64,000 nt of DNA, taken from positions 1 to 64,000 of the forward strand of contig NZ_QAOH01000006.1 of assembly GCF_003050785.1 (NCBI RefSeq), written 5' to 3'. This DNA comes from Celeribacter persicus (GTDB lineage: Bacteria; Pseudomonadota; Alphaproteobacteria; Rhodobacterales; Rhodobacteraceae). The first letter of the stretch is position 1, and every line of letters starts with the position of its first letter. Both the position numbers and the translations under genes were made by a program. Below the pieces are notes generated by a model that was not told where the DNA came from, did no database searches, and saw only the letters and a list, made by a program, of their open reading frames with translations. Positions 17,712 to 27,305 of this stretch are shown here, in pieces.

Positions 17712-19253
17712 ATGAGCGAAATCGCCAATCTCCAGGATATGCGCAAGGACGAGAACGAAGAACCCGCCTCGAAAAGCGGCGCGAAAGGCCTCGTGATCAC
17801 GCCTTACGAGGGGGCCGTGCCGCATAATATCGAGGCAGAGCAACAACTTCTCGGCGCTCTTCTGACCAACAACGACGTGTTCGACAAGATCGCCTCGATT
17901 ATCTCGCCGGAGCATTTCTTCGATCCGGTGCACAGGGATATTTTCGAGAAAGCCTCCGAACGTGTCTCAAAGAACATGCTGGCCTCGCCGGTGACGCTGA
18001 AGGCCTATATGGAGGATCACGAAGGGCTCAAGGAGCTCGGCGGCCCGGCCTATCTGGCGCGTCTGGCCGCTTCGGCGATCTCGACCTATGCCGTGCGCGA
18101 CTATGCACAACTGATCTACGACCTGTTCCTGCGCCGACAGTTGATCGAACTGGGCAATGAGATCGCGGGGTCCGCCGCTTCCGGCTCCGACGCGCGCGAT
18201 CCCGGCGAACAGATCGTCGCCGCCGAGCAACGGCTCTATTCGCTCGCAGAACAGGGCAAGGGCGAAACCGGGTTCACCTCCTTTCTCTCCGCAGTGACCC
18301 AGGCCGTGCTGAACGCCAACGCCGCCTATGAGCGGGGCGGCGGCATGGCCGGTATTCCCACGGCGCTGATTGATCTCGACAAGAAAATGGGCGGCCTGCA
18401 CCCCTCCGACTTGATCATCCTCGCCGGACGTCCTTCCATGGGGAAAACCTCGCTTGCCACCAACATCGCCTTCAACATCGCCAAGGCCTATAAAAAGGGC
18501 ACCCTGCCCGACGGGCGACAAGGCGCGGTCGAAGGCGGCGTGGTCGGCTTTTTCTCCCTCGAAATGAGCTCCGAACAGCTCGCCGCGCGGATTCTGGCCG
18601 AAGCCTCAGAGATTTCCTCTCACAAAATCCGTCAGGGTGACATGACCGAGGAGGAGTTCCGCCGCTTCGTCGATGCCGCCAAGACGCTGGAAAGCTGCCC
18701 GCTTTACATCGACGACACGCCCTCGATCCCGATCTCGCAGTTGGCCGCCCGCGCCCGGCGCCTGCAACGGACCCACGGTCTCGATCTTCTGATCATCGAC
18801 TACCTGCAACTGGTGCGCGGCACGTCCCGGACCGAGGGCAACCGGGTGCAGGAGATCGGCGAGATTTCCATGGGGCTCAAGGCCATCGCCAAGGAACTCA
18901 ACATCCCGGTGATTGCACTGTCGCAGCTCTCCCGGACGGTGGAATCCCGCGACGACAAACGCCCACAGCTCTCGGATTTGCGCGAATCCGGCTCCATCGA
19001 ACAGGACGCCGACGTGGTGATGTTCGTCTATCGCGGCGAATATTACAAAGAGCGCGAGAAACCCGATGACGACAATCTCGAAGCCATGGAAAAATGGATG
19101 CAGGACATGGAGCGTCTGCATGGCAAGGCCGAAGTGATCCTCGGCAAACAGCGTCACGGGCCGATCGGCACGGTGGAGCTGTCCTTCGAGGCCCAGTTTA
19201 CCCGCTTTGGCAACCTTGCCAAGGACCGCTACAACAATTTCGAATACGAGTGA
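17712..19253 (+). CDS. dnaB: Replicative DNA helicase DnaB
   Basis: A 513-residue hexameric helicase that unwinds DNA at the replication fork. The N-terminal primase-interaction domain starts near VPHNIEAEQQLLGALLTNND. The RecA-like domain carries Walker A GRPSMGKTSLAT (about residue 237), Walker B DLLIIDYLQLV, and the conserved VIALSQLSRTVESR and LRESGSIEQDADVV. Two modest insertions are visible: KKGTLPDGRQGAVEGG after Walker A and DDDNLEAMEKWMQDMERLHG near the end, as I recall for alphaproteobacterial DnaB. It is the first gene of a rightward run with alr. Confidence 0.98.
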   Translation: MSEIANLQDMRKDENEEPASKSGAKGLVITPYEGAVPHNIEAEQQLLGALLTNNDVFDKIASIISPEHFFDPVHRDIFEKASERVSKNMLASPVTLKAYMEDHEGLKELGGPAYLARLAASAISTYAVRDYAQLIYDLFLRRQLIELGNEIAGSAASGSDARDPGEQIVAAEQRLYSLAEQGKGETGFTSFLSAVTQAVLNANAAYERGGGMAGIPTALIDLDKKMGGLHPSDLIILAGRPSMGKTSLATNIAFNIAKAYKKGTLPDGRQGAVEGGVVGFFSLEMSSEQLAARILAEASEISSHKIRQGDMTEEEFRRFVDAAKTLESCPLYIDDTPSIPISQLAARARRLQRTHGLDLLIIDYLQLVRGTSRTEGNRVQEIGEISMGLKAIAKELNIPVIALSQLSRTVESRDDKRPQLSDLRESGSIEQDADVVMFVYRGEYYKEREKPDDDNLEAMEKWMQDMERLHGKAEVILGKQRHGPIGTVELSFEAQFTRFGNLAKDRYNNFEYE

Positions 19254-19310
19254 CCCTCCACGCCGGATTGCGCTTGCGACTCTCTGCGGCGGGGGCCAAT
19301 AAACACACCC

Positions 19311-20351
19311 ATGGGCACCTCTACACTTCATATTGATCTCGATGCGCTCGCCGGAAACTGGCGCGCGCTCGACAAGCTCTCCTCGGACGCGGTGGAAACC
19401 GCCGCCGTGGTCAAGGCCGACGCATATGGGCTGGGGGTCGGCAAGGCCGCCCGGGCACTCATGAAAGCCGGTGTGAAATCCTTTTTCGTCGCCGCCGCCG
19501 AGGAAGGCGTGGCGCTGCGCGAAGCGGTCGGCCCCTCGCCCTGGATCGGCGTGTTCGCCGGCCACATGGCGGGCGACACCGACATGATCGGCGATATGGG
19601 CCTCGTGCCGATGCTCAACTCGCTCGACCAGATCACCCGCCATTTCGAGGCGCTGCCCGGTCGCCCCTTCGGCATTCAGCTCGACACCGGGATGAACCGT
19701 CTCGGGCTTGAGCCGGTCGAATGGGACGCGGTGAAGGCTCTGGTGATGAAGGCCAGGCCGGACCTGATCATGAGCCATCTCGCCTGTTCGGATGAGCCCG
19801 GGCACGAGATGAACGCTTATCAGCTCAAGACCTTCCGCGAGATGACCGACGGGCTTAAAGCCCGTCGCGCGCTCTCCGCGACCGGCGGGCTTTTGATGGG
19901 GCCGGAGTATCATTTCGATCTCGTCCGTCCCGGTATCGGGCTTTACGGGGGCCTGCCCTATGAAAACGGCAAACCCGTGGTGCGCCTCGAATGCCCGGTC
20001 ATCCAGACCCGCGACGTGCAACCGGGAGAGACTGTCGGCTATTCCAACAGCTGGACCGCCGAAGTGCCATCGCGCATCGCCACCGTGGCGGCGGGCTATG
20101 CCGACGGCATCACCCGGATGATTTCCAACAAGGCGGTGCTGTTCGACGGCGAAACCCCCTGCCCGCTGGTGGGGCGCGTGTCGATGGACCTGATCACCGT
20201 GGACATCACCCATCTCGATCAGGTGCCGCGCTCGCTCGATCTTCTCTGTGCGCATCAGACGGTGGACGATCTCGCCACCGTCGGCGGCACCATCGGTTAT
20301 GAAATCCTGACCTCGCTCGGCGCGCGTTATCAGCGCCGCTATATCGGATGA
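19311..20351 (+). CDS. alr: Alanine racemase
   Basis: A 346-residue PLP enzyme that makes D-alanine for peptidoglycan. The PLP lysine sits in [17 protein letters not shown] (about residue 36). The catalytic-Tyr region is [20 protein letters not shown], and [15 protein letters not shown] lies near the C-terminus. Length is near the family's 350-370. The stop codon overlaps the mlaE start (ATGA), so the two are translationally coupled. Confidence 0.95.
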   Translation: MGTSTLHIDLDALAGNWRALDKLSSDAVETAAVVKADAYGLGVGKAARALMKAGVKSFFVAAAEEGVALREAVGPSPWIGVFAGHMAGDTDMIGDMGLVPMLNSLDQITRHFEALPGRPFGIQLDTGMNRLGLEPVEWDAVKALVMKARPDLIMSHLACSDEPGHEMNAYQLKTFREMTDGLKARRALSATGGLLMGPEYHFDLVRPGIGLYGGLPYENGKPVVRLECPVIQTRDVQPGETVGYSNSWTAEVPSRIATVAAGYADGITRMISNKAVLFDGETPCPLVGRVSMDLITVDITHLDQVPRSLDLLCAHQTVDDLATVGGTIGYEILTSLGARYQRRYIG

Positions 20352-21133
20352 GCGTGATCACCCGGCCTCTGGCCGCGCTTGGCGCGGGGGTCCTGTCCAC
20401 GCTGGCGACGGTGGGCCGGGTGGCGCTGTTCGCGCTCGCTGCCTTTCGCCACATCCTGACACCGCCGTTTTATGGCCGCGAATTCCTGCATGCGCTGATG
20501 CACGTGGGCTATCTCTCGCTGCCCGTCGTGGGCCTCACCGCCGTCTTCACAGGCGGCGCTCTGGCGTTGCAAATCTACGCCGGTGGCGCACGCTTCTCCG
20601 CCGAACAGGTGGTGCCACAGATCGTGGCCCTTGGCGTCGTGCGCGAGTTGGGCCCGGTGATGGTGGGCCTAATGATGGCGGCGCGGGTGACATCCTCCAT
20701 CGCTGCCGAGATCGCCACAATGAAGGTGACCGAGCAGATCGACGCGCTGGTCACGCTCTCCACCAATCCGATGAAATATCTGACCGCGCCGCGCGTCTTC
20801 GCGGGTCTCGTGACCGTGCCGCTTCTGGTGGCGGTGGGCGACGCCATCGGTGTGTTCGGCGGCTGGTTCGTCTCCGTGCAATCGCTGGGCTTCAACCCGG
20901 CAGTTTATCTCAAGAACACGGTCGATTTCCTCGAAACACCCGACATCGTGTCCTCTCTCGTCAAAGGCGCGGCCTTCGGCGTGATCGCGACCCTGATGGG
21001 ATGCTATTTCGGGATGCATTCGGGCCGTGGTGCACAGGGCGTCGGCCAGGCGACGAAATCCTCCGTGGTGGCCGCCGCCGTGCTGATCCTCGCCGCCAAC
21101 TTCCTTTTGACACAGGCCTTCTTCGCGACATGA
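20348..21133 (+). CDS. mlaE: Phospholipid ABC transporter permease MlaE-like
   Basis: A 261-residue integral membrane protein of the MlaE/YrbE (DUF140) family, which moves phospholipids between the two membranes for outer-membrane asymmetry. The family pattern [20 protein letters not shown] and [20 protein letters not shown] is clear. There are about five to six hydrophobic segments. It overlaps alr upstream and the ATPase gene downstream by 4 nt each. The MCE-domain substrate protein MlaD and periplasmic MlaC are not encoded nearby. Confidence 0.93.
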   Translation: MSVITRPLAALGAGVLSTLATVGRVALFALAAFRHILTPPFYGREFLHALMHVGYLSLPVVGLTAVFTGGALALQIYAGGARFSAEQVVPQIVALGVVRELGPVMVGLMMAARVTSSIAAEIATMKVTEQIDALVTLSTNPMKYLTAPRVFAGLVTVPLLVAVGDAIGVFGGWFVSVQSLGFNPAVYLKNTVDFLETPDIVSSLVKGAAFGVIATLMGCYFGMHSGRGAQGVGQATKSSVVAAAVLILAANFLLTQAFFAT

Positions 21134-21879
21134 TCAGCCTTCAGGACGTGCATAAGGCCTTCGGGGCGAAAGAAATCTTGCGGGGTCTCGATCTCGATGT
21201 GGCCAAAGGCGAAAGCTGTGTGATCATCGGCGGCTCGGGGTCCGGGAAATCCGTGGCGCTGAAATGCGTACTGGGCCTGATCACTCCGGATCGCGGAACG
21301 ATCATGGTCGATGGCGAAGACATCACAAAGACCGGCGACCGCGACGCTTTCCTCGCCCGCTTCGGCATGTTGTTTCAGGGCGCGGCCCTGTTCGACAGCC
21401 TCCCTGTCTGGCAGAACGTCGCCTTTCGTCTGTTGCGCGGTTCTCTGAAACGCCCGCGCGCAGAGGCGAAAGAGATCGCCATCGAGAAACTGCGCCGTGT
21501 CGGCATGGGACCCGATGTGGCCGATCTTTTCCCCGCCGAACTGTCGGGCGGGATGCAGAAACGTGTGGGCCTCGCCCGCGCCATCGCCGCCGATCCGGAG
21601 ATCATCTTTTTCGACGAACCCACCAGCGGGCTCGACCCGATCATGGCGGGCGTGATCAACGAGTTGATCCGCGAAATCGTCGTCGAGATGGGCGCGACCG
21701 CCGTGACCATCACCCATGACATGACCTCGGTGCGTGCCATTGCCGACAAGGTCGCCATGCTGCACCGGGGCAAGATTCGCTGGCACGGGCCCGTGGCAGA
21801 CATGGACAGGGCGGACGATCCCTATCTGCGCCAGTTCATCACCGGCTCGCCCAACGGTCCGATCGAGACGCTGCGGTGA
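21130..21879 (+). CDS. mlaF: Phospholipid ABC transporter ATP-binding protein MlaF-like
   Basis: A 249-residue ATPase. The ATG at 21130 overlaps the mlaE stop and starts [20 protein letters not shown]. Walker A is IGGSGSGKSVALK (about residues 35-47), the Q-loop is LFQGAALFDSLPVWQNV, the signature is LSGGMQKRVGLARAIA and Walker B is IIFFDEPTSGLDPI. It pairs with MlaE. The next gene, a PqiA-like membrane protein, begins 7 nt later, suggesting a lipid-transport operon. Confidence 0.94.
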   Translation: MISLQDVHKAFGAKEILRGLDLDVAKGESCVIIGGSGSGKSVALKCVLGLITPDRGTIMVDGEDITKTGDRDAFLARFGMLFQGAALFDSLPVWQNVAFRLLRGSLKRPRAEAKEIAIEKLRRVGMGPDVADLFPAELSGGMQKRVGLARAIAADPEIIFFDEPTSGLDPIMAGVINELIREIVVEMGATAVTITHDMTSVRAIADKVAMLHRGKIRWHGPVADMDRADDPYLRQFITGSPNGPIETLR

Positions 21880-21886
21880 GGGTGCC

Positions 21887-22354
21887 ATGACCCCGCTCCG
21901 CCTTGCCAACCTTTCACTTCTGATCCTCTTCCCCGTCGCCTGGGTCGCGCCGCTGATGCGGGCGGGACTGCTGCCGCTGTTCGGTCTGTCGGAGATTTCG
22001 ATGCTTTCGGGCATCGCAAGCCTTTGGGACAAGGACATTCCCCTCGCCCTCGTGGTCGTCTTCTTCGCCCTGATCGCGCCAATCACCAAGGTCATCGCGC
22101 TCGAAGCCCTGCTCTCCGGGCGTCTACCCGCACGGGTGAAACCGTGGCTCTTCCAGCTCGGGCGCTTCGCCATGGCGGATGTGTTTCTCATCGCGATCTA
22201 TATCACTCTCGCCAAGGGCATCGGCGTCGGGCGCGTGGAAGTGGGCTGGGGATTGTATTTGTTTACGTTCTGCGTGCTCGCGAGCCTCGGATTGAGTATT
22301 TTTGCCATCAGAAAGCCCGAAGACAGCTTGCCGCACGGGGGCGGGACGGATTAG
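21887..22354 (+). CDS. Paraquat-inducible protein A (PqiA) family membrane protein
   Basis: A 155-residue protein with about four membrane segments. It resembles a half-length PqiA domain: PVAWVAPLMRAGLLPLFGL, SLWDKDIPLALVVVFFALIAP and FQLGRFAMADVFLIAIYITL, the last being the PqiA core. PqiA partners MCE proteins in lipid transport, matching the mlaEF context. The C-terminal tail from about residue 137 (SIFAIRKPED onward) is encoded by a dispersed repeat copy at 22296-22317, so the last 19 or so residues probably arose by repeat insertion or stop loss. Confidence 0.8.
   Translation: MTPLRLANLSLLILFPVAWVAPLMRAGLLPLFGLSEISMLSGIASLWDKDIPLALVVVFFALIAPITKVIALEALLSGRLPARVKPWLFQLGRFAMADVFLIAIYITLAKGIGVGRVEVGWGLYLFTFCVLASLGLSIFAIRKPEDSLPHGGGTD
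22296..22317 (+). repeat. Dispersed TGAGTATTTT repeat, copy inside the PqiA-like gene
   Basis: Reads TGAGTATTTTTGCCATCAG then AAA. Unlike other copies, its TGA is out of frame with the host gene, so it is translated as (L)SIFAIRK. It is oriented like the others relative to the gene. Confidence 0.75.
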
Positions 22355-22384
22355 AACAAAAAAAGAACAATCCGGGAGCCGCAG

Positions 22385-23755
22385 ATGGCCAAGGCACAGA
22401 AGAACTTCGTTTGCTCCAATTGCGGGGCGGTGACCAACAAATGGTCCGGGCGCTGTGATGGTTGCGGCGAATGGAACACGATCTCCGAGGAAAAACCCCT
22501 CTCCGCCGCCGGTCCCACGACGAAAACGCTGGGCGGAATGCGGGGCAAGGAAATTCCGCTCACGACACTCGCCACGAAAGAAGCCCCGCCCCCGCGCACC
22601 GCGTCCGGCATGGAGGAATTCGACCGGGTTCTGGGTGGTGGGCTTGTGCCTGCCTCGGCCATTCTGGTCGGTGGCGATCCCGGCATCGGCAAATCGACGC
22701 TTCTGTTGCAGGCAGCGGCGAAATTCGCGGGCGCGGGGCTCAAGGTGATCTACATCTCCGGCGAGGAGGCCAGCGCACAGGTGCGGATGCGGGCGCAGCG
22801 GCTGGGGCTGGAGGAAGCGGCCGTGCAGCTTGGGGCGGAAACCAACTTGCGTGACATTCTGACGACGCTTGAGACGGAGCGGCCCGATCTGGTGATTATC
22901 GACTCGATTCAGACCATGTGGGCTGACAATGTCGAAAGCGCGCCGGGTTCGGTGTCGCAGGTGCGCGCGGCGGCGCACGAACTTGTGAGCTTTGCGAAAA
23001 CCCGTGGCGTGTCCGTCGTTTTGGTCGGCCATGTGACCAAGGAGGGCCAGTTGGCCGGGCCGCGCGTGGTCGAACATATGGTCGATACTGTGCTCTATTT
23101 CGAAGGCGAGCGCGGACATCAGTTCCGCCTGCTGCGTGCGGTGAAAAACCGTTTCGGCCCGGCGCATGAAATCGGCGTCTTTGAGATGACCGGCGACGGT
23201 CTGTCGGAAGTCACCAACCCCTCCGCGCTGTTCCTGTCGGAACGCGACGAACCCGCGCCGGGATCGGTGGTTTTTGCGGGGATTGAAGGCACAAGGCCGG
23301 TTCTCGTCGAGTTTCAGGCCCTCGTCGCCCCCTCTCCCCATGCGCAAGCGCGGCGCACGGTGGTCGGCTGGGACGGCTCGCGCCTTGCGATGATCCTTGC
23401 CGTTCTGGAAGCGCGTTGTGGGATTCCTTTTGCGGGGCTCGATGTCTACCTGAACGTCGCGGGCGGGATGAAAGTATCGGAACCCGCCGCCGATCTTGCA
23501 GTGGCAGCCGCACTTTTGTCGGCGCGTGAGGATGCCGCCCTGCCGAAAGATTGTGTGGTTTTCGGGGAACTTTCGCTCTCCGGCAGTCTCAGACCGGTTG
23601 GTCAAACCGAAAACAGGTTGAAAGAAGCGCGAAAACTTGGTTTTTCCTCAGCCATCGCCCCGTCGCAATCGAAAGCGGGCGAGAAAAGCGGCATGGAGAT
23701 CCGTCAGATGAGCGATCTGGTGGGCTTTGTCGGAGAGGTCTTCGGCGCGGGTTAA
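22385..23755 (+). CDS. radA: DNA repair protein RadA
   Basis: A 456-residue RecA-like ATPase that promotes branch migration in recombination. The N-terminal C4 zinc finger reads CSNCGAVTNKWSGRCDGCGE. The Walker A motif is GGDPGIGKSTLLLQ (about residue 97). The RadA-specific KNRFG motif is in VKNRFGPAHEIGVFEM. The C-terminal Lon-like domain includes DLAVAAALLSAREDAALPKD. Full length. The ATG follows CCGGGAGCCGCAG. cvpA follows after 26 nt. Confidence 0.97.
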   Translation: MAKAQKNFVCSNCGAVTNKWSGRCDGCGEWNTISEEKPLSAAGPTTKTLGGMRGKEIPLTTLATKEAPPPRTASGMEEFDRVLGGGLVPASAILVGGDPGIGKSTLLLQAAAKFAGAGLKVIYISGEEASAQVRMRAQRLGLEEAAVQLGAETNLRDILTTLETERPDLVIIDSIQTMWADNVESAPGSVSQVRAAAHELVSFAKTRGVSVVLVGHVTKEGQLAGPRVVEHMVDTVLYFEGERGHQFRLLRAVKNRFGPAHEIGVFEMTGDGLSEVTNPSALFLSERDEPAPGSVVFAGIEGTRPVLVEFQALVAPSPHAQARRTVVGWDGSRLAMILAVLEARCGIPFAGLDVYLNVAGGMKVSEPAADLAVAAALLSAREDAALPKDCVVFGELSLSGSLRPVGQTENRLKEARKLGFSSAIAPSQSKAGEKSGMEIRQMSDLVGFVGEVFGAG

Positions 23756-23781
23756 CGCGCCCAAAAACGAGTGAGGCGCCC

Positions 23782-24336
23782 ATGGACGGCTTTACAATCA
23801 TCGACGGCATCGTTGCGCTGGTCATCATCGTCTCGGCGCTTCTGGCCTATTCGCGCGGCTTCGTGCGCGAGGGCATGGCCATCGCCGGCTGGATCGTGGC
23901 CGCCATTCTCGGCTACATCTTCGCACCGAAAGCCGTGCCGCTGGTCAAGGAAGTGCCTTACCTCGGCGATTACATCGCGGGCTCCTGCGAGCTTTCGGTG
24001 ATCACCGGCTTCTTTGCGGTCTTCGCGCTCGCGCTGATCATCGTCTCCGTCTTCACCCCGCTGTTCTCCTCCGCCGTGCAACGCTCGGCTCTGGGCGGGA
24101 TCGACCAAGGGCTCGGCTTTCTCTTCGGCGTCATTCGCGGTATCGTTCTGGTCGCCATCGTGCTTGTGGTCGTTGATCGCGTCTCCACCGGCGATCCGAT
24201 CGAAGTTCTGGAAAACTCCCGCACCGCGAAAGTCTTTGCCCGTTCGCAGGACAAGATCGACGAAAGCCTGCCGGACAGTGCGCCGGACTGGATCACCCAG
24301 CGTTACGAGGCCCTGGTCTCCACCTGCACCGAATAA
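23782..24336 (+). CDS. cvpA: CvpA family membrane protein
   Basis: A 184-residue protein with four hydrophobic segments and the family's N-terminal pattern (TIIDGIVALVIIVSALLAYSRGFVREGMAI). The C-terminus is soluble and acidic. CvpA is needed for colicin V production in E. coli, and its gene lies beside purF there as here. The start at 23782 follows GAGGCGCC; an extension upstream overlapping radA is not coding-like. A terminator-like hairpin follows at 24344. Confidence 0.9.
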   Translation: MDGFTIIDGIVALVIIVSALLAYSRGFVREGMAIAGWIVAAILGYIFAPKAVPLVKEVPYLGDYIAGSCELSVITGFFAVFALALIIVSVFTPLFSSAVQRSALGGIDQGLGFLFGVIRGIVLVAIVLVVVDRVSTGDPIEVLENSRTAKVFARSQDKIDESLPDSAPDWITQRYEALVSTCTE

Positions 24337-24343
24337 CAGAGAG

Positions 24344-24366
24344 GGCGGCCCACGGGTCGCCTTTTT
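24344..24366 (+). terminator. Rho-independent-type terminator after cvpA
   Basis: GGCGGCCC and GGGTCGCC form an 8-bp stem (one G-U pair) with a minimal loop, followed by TTTTT. It begins 8 nt after the cvpA stop codon. Confidence 0.7.
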
Positions 24367-24501
24367 CATATCTGCGCCTCGCAACCTGTTCCCGACACGC
24401 AAGATGTGACGAAATGCTATGTGATCCTTTCGTGACACTCGGGCCCTGAGGCCTTAAAGGAGGGTCGAAAACGCCCGCTACAGGATTCGGAGCCAGGCTT
24501 C

Positions 24502-25974
24502 ATGCACACCATGCCCCCGTCTCACCCGTTCGACGATGACAAGCTCAAGGAGGAATGCGGTGTCTTCGGCGCGATCGGTGTCACCGATGCGGCCTCCTTT
24601 ATTGCGCTCGGACTGCACGCCCTGCAACACCGTGGTCAGGAAGCGGGCGGCATCGTCACCTATGACCCGGAGGCCGGGTTCCATTCCGCGCGCCGCTTCG
24701 GCTATGTCCGTGACAACTTCACCTCGCAAAAGGTGATGGAAACCCTTCCCGGCTCCATCGGCATCGGCCATGTCCGCTATTCGACCGCCGGTTCCAAAGG
24801 CACCACCGCAATCCGCGACGTACAGCCTTTCTTCGGCGAGTTCGCCATGGGGGGCGCGGCGATTGCCCATAACGGCAATATCACCAATGCCGATGCGCTA
24901 CGCCGTGAGCTGATCGAACGTGGCTCGATTTTCCAAAGTTCGTCGGATTCCGAATGCATCATTCACCTGATGGCGCGCTCCCTGCAACGCAACATCCCCG
25001 AGCGGATGAAAGACGCGCTGCGCCGGGTCGAAGGGGCGTTCTCCGTCGTCGCCATGACCCGCACAAAACTCATCGGCGTGCGCGACCCGCGCGGGGTGAG
25101 ACCGCTTGTCCTCGGCAAGGTGGGCGACAAGGGCTATGTGCTCAGTTCCGAGACCTGCGCCCTCGACATCATCGGCGCGGAATTCGTGCGTGAGATCGAG
25201 CCCGGCGAAATGGTGGTGATCTCGGATCAGGGCAAGTTGACCAGTTCGAAACCCTTCGAGCAGCAGGCCTCCCGCTTCTGCATCTTTGAGCACGTCTATT
25301 TCTCCCGCCCCGACAGCATCCTCGAAGGCCGTTCGGTCTATGAGACCCGGCACCAAATCGGCGTGGAGCTGGCCAAGGAATCGCCCGTCGATGCCGATCT
25401 CGTCTGTCCGGTACCGGACAGCGGCACGCCTGCGGCCATCGGTTACGCCCATCAGAGCGGCATTCCCTACGGCATGGGCATCATCCGCAATCAGTACATG
25501 GGCCGGACCTTCATCGAACCTTCCGAGCAGATCCGCAACATGGGGGTGCGCCTCAAGCTCAACGTCAACCGCGCCCTCATTCGCGACAAACGCATCATCC
25601 TCGTGGACGACTCGGTGGTGCGCGGCACCACGTCGCGCAAGATCAAGGACATGCTCTTGGACGCCGGCGCCGCCGAGGTGCATTTCCGCATCGCCTCCCC
25701 GCCCACCATGTGGCCGTGTTTCTATGGGGTGGACACCCCTGATCGCGACAAGCTTCTGGCCGCACAGATGTCGGTCGAGGAAATGCGTCAGCATCTCGGT
25801 GTCGACAGTCTGGAATTCATCTCGCTCGACGGTCTTTACCGCGCCGCAGGCGTGGCCGAGGGCCGTGACCCGAAGGCCCCGCGTTATTGCGACGCCTGTT
25901 TTTCCGGCGAATACCCGGTCGTGCCCTCCGACATGATCGCCAAAGGGTTCGAGATGAAGACGGCTGCGGAATAA
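24502..25974 (+). CDS. purF: Amidophosphoribosyltransferase PurF
   Basis: A 490-residue enzyme for the first committed step of purine synthesis, PRPP plus glutamine to phosphoribosylamine. The nucleophile Cys (in EECGVFGAIG, residue 19 here) implies removal of an 18-residue propeptide. The glutaminase domain has ALQHRGQEAGGI and HVRYSTAGSKG. The PRTase domain has VCPVPDSGTPAAIGYAHQSG, and the PRPP motif is IILVDDSVVRGTTSRKI. The next gene starts immediately after the stop codon. Confidence 0.97.
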   Translation: MHTMPPSHPFDDDKLKEECGVFGAIGVTDAASFIALGLHALQHRGQEAGGIVTYDPEAGFHSARRFGYVRDNFTSQKVMETLPGSIGIGHVRYSTAGSKGTTAIRDVQPFFGEFAMGGAAIAHNGNITNADALRRELIERGSIFQSSSDSECIIHLMARSLQRNIPERMKDALRRVEGAFSVVAMTRTKLIGVRDPRGVRPLVLGKVGDKGYVLSSETCALDIIGAEFVREIEPGEMVVISDQGKLTSSKPFEQQASRFCIFEHVYFSRPDSILEGRSVYETRHQIGVELAKESPVDADLVCPVPDSGTPAAIGYAHQSGIPYGMGIIRNQYMGRTFIEPSEQIRNMGVRLKLNVNRALIRDKRIILVDDSVVRGTTSRKIKDMLLDAGAAEVHFRIASPPTMWPCFYGVDTPDRDKLLAAQMSVEEMRQHLGVDSLEFISLDGLYRAAGVAEGRDPKAPRYCDACFSGEYPVVPSDMIAKGFEMKTAAE

Positions 25975-26493
25975 GTGGCCTCTCTTCTCGACCTCGACCC
26001 GCGCTGGCGGGCGCTCATGGACCCCGAGGGGGCATTCGGCGGCGTGATCGACATCGGGTTCGACCATCCGTCTGCGTGGCCGCATGAGGCACGCGGGGAT
26101 CAGCCCTTTGTCAAGGCAGGCAAAGATCAACTGACCTCAGAACTTTGCCGATCAGGTGACGCACGTTTCATTCGCGCCACGCTCACCCTGCCCATTCGCG
26201 GCTCCGATGAGGCATTGATCGTGGCGCTCTGGGCCGAGGTTCCGAATCCGGCGTTCTATGCCTATCTCGACCTTCTGGACGGCGGTCCTGTACCCAACGA
26301 CTGCGCCGCCCGACTGGCCAATGACCTCTCTCCGCTGGCCGATTTGGGCAGTGCCGTGACGCTGACCTTCGGCGACGGCACAGAGCGTCCGCAGATGACA
26401 CACGCCAAGACAAAAGACATCTCCCTCGACGAACTTCTCGATCTCTACGAGGCCACCGGGACACTGGACCGCAGCGCGCTCAAACCCTCTTGA
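25975..26493 (+). CDS. DUF2199-like conserved protein
   Basis: A 172-residue soluble protein using GTG directly after the purF TAA, so it is probably translated by coupling. It has LLDLDPRWRALMDPEGAFGG, IDIGFDHPSAWPH, TLTLPIRGSDEALIVALWAEV and YLDLLDGG, which fit DUF2199 as I recall it. There is no signal peptide or catalytic motif. The GTG start carries no independent ribosome-binding site beyond the end of purF. Function unknown; the purF linkage may be transcriptional only. Confidence 0.7.
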   Translation: MASLLDLDPRWRALMDPEGAFGGVIDIGFDHPSAWPHEARGDQPFVKAGKDQLTSELCRSGDARFIRATLTLPIRGSDEALIVALWAEVPNPAFYAYLDLLDGGPVPNDCAARLANDLSPLADLGSAVTLTFGDGTERPQMTHAKTKDISLDELLDLYEATGTLDRSALKPS

Positions 26494-26524
26494 CGCTTCC
26501 GCGCGCAAACGCCACACCGCTGTC

Positions 26525-27193
26525 ATGACAGAGCAAACGAAAATCGCCCTCATCACCGGCGCCTCGCGCGGTCTTGGTTTTTTCCTCGCCGAAAACCTCG
26601 CACCCGAATATCACATCGTCGCCGTGGCCAAGACCACCGGCGCGCTTGAGGAACTGGACGACCGGATCAAGGCGCGCGGTGGTCAGGCCACGCTCGCGCC
26701 GATGGACATCACCAACCCGGACGCCATGGCACATCTGTGCCGGAGCATCTACGATCGCTGGGGGCATCTCGATCTCTGGGCGCATACCGCGATTTACGCG
26801 CAGCTTCTGTCGCCCGCCGATCACATGGACCCCAAGGATTTCGACCGCACGATGACCACCAATGTCATTGCGACCGGCAAGCTGATCCCGATGATTTCCC
26901 CGCTTCTGAACATGGCCGCGACGCCCGGCGACGTGCTGTTTTTCGACGATCCCCATGCAGGTGAGAAATTCTTTGGTGCCTATGGCGCGTCGAAAGCCGC
27001 GCAGATCGCCATGGCGAAAAGCTGGCAGGCTGAGACCGCCCATGTGGCGAAAGCACCGCGCATTCATGTGCTCTCCCCCGCGCCGATGCCCACCGCAACC
27101 CGCGCGCGGTTCTTTCCCGGCGAGGACAGATCCGGGCTGACACATCCGCGCGACGAGGCTCCGCGTCTCCTGAAACAGGCCGGGTTGCTCTGA
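26525..27193 (+). CDS. Short-chain dehydrogenase/reductase family protein
   Basis: A 222-residue Rossmann-fold protein. The NAD(P)-binding TGASRGLGFFLAENL is at residues 12-26 and the catalytic Tyr-Lys in YGASKAAQIAMAKSW. The usual active-site Ser block reads DVLFFDDPHAGEKFFG, without a clear Ser at the expected place, so activity may be altered. The protein is shorter than typical SDRs and lacks most of the substrate-binding loop after about residue 180. It lies 31 nt after the DUF2199-like gene. Substrate unknown. Confidence 0.8.
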   Translation: MTEQTKIALITGASRGLGFFLAENLAPEYHIVAVAKTTGALEELDDRIKARGGQATLAPMDITNPDAMAHLCRSIYDRWGHLDLWAHTAIYAQLLSPADHMDPKDFDRTMTTNVIATGKLIPMISPLLNMAATPGDVLFFDDPHAGEKFFGAYGASKAAQIAMAKSWQAETAHVAKAPRIHVLSPAPMPTATRARFFPGEDRSGLTHPRDEAPRLLKQAGLL

Positions 27194-27305
27194 ACCGGGC
27201 TTGAATTCGCTTTTCTGAAGTTTACGCGGCTCTTTTGGGGACCGTGGCTTGCCGCGATTCCGCCCCTGCTTTAAGGAGATAGGCAAGACAACAGAAAGCG
27301 GGTCC

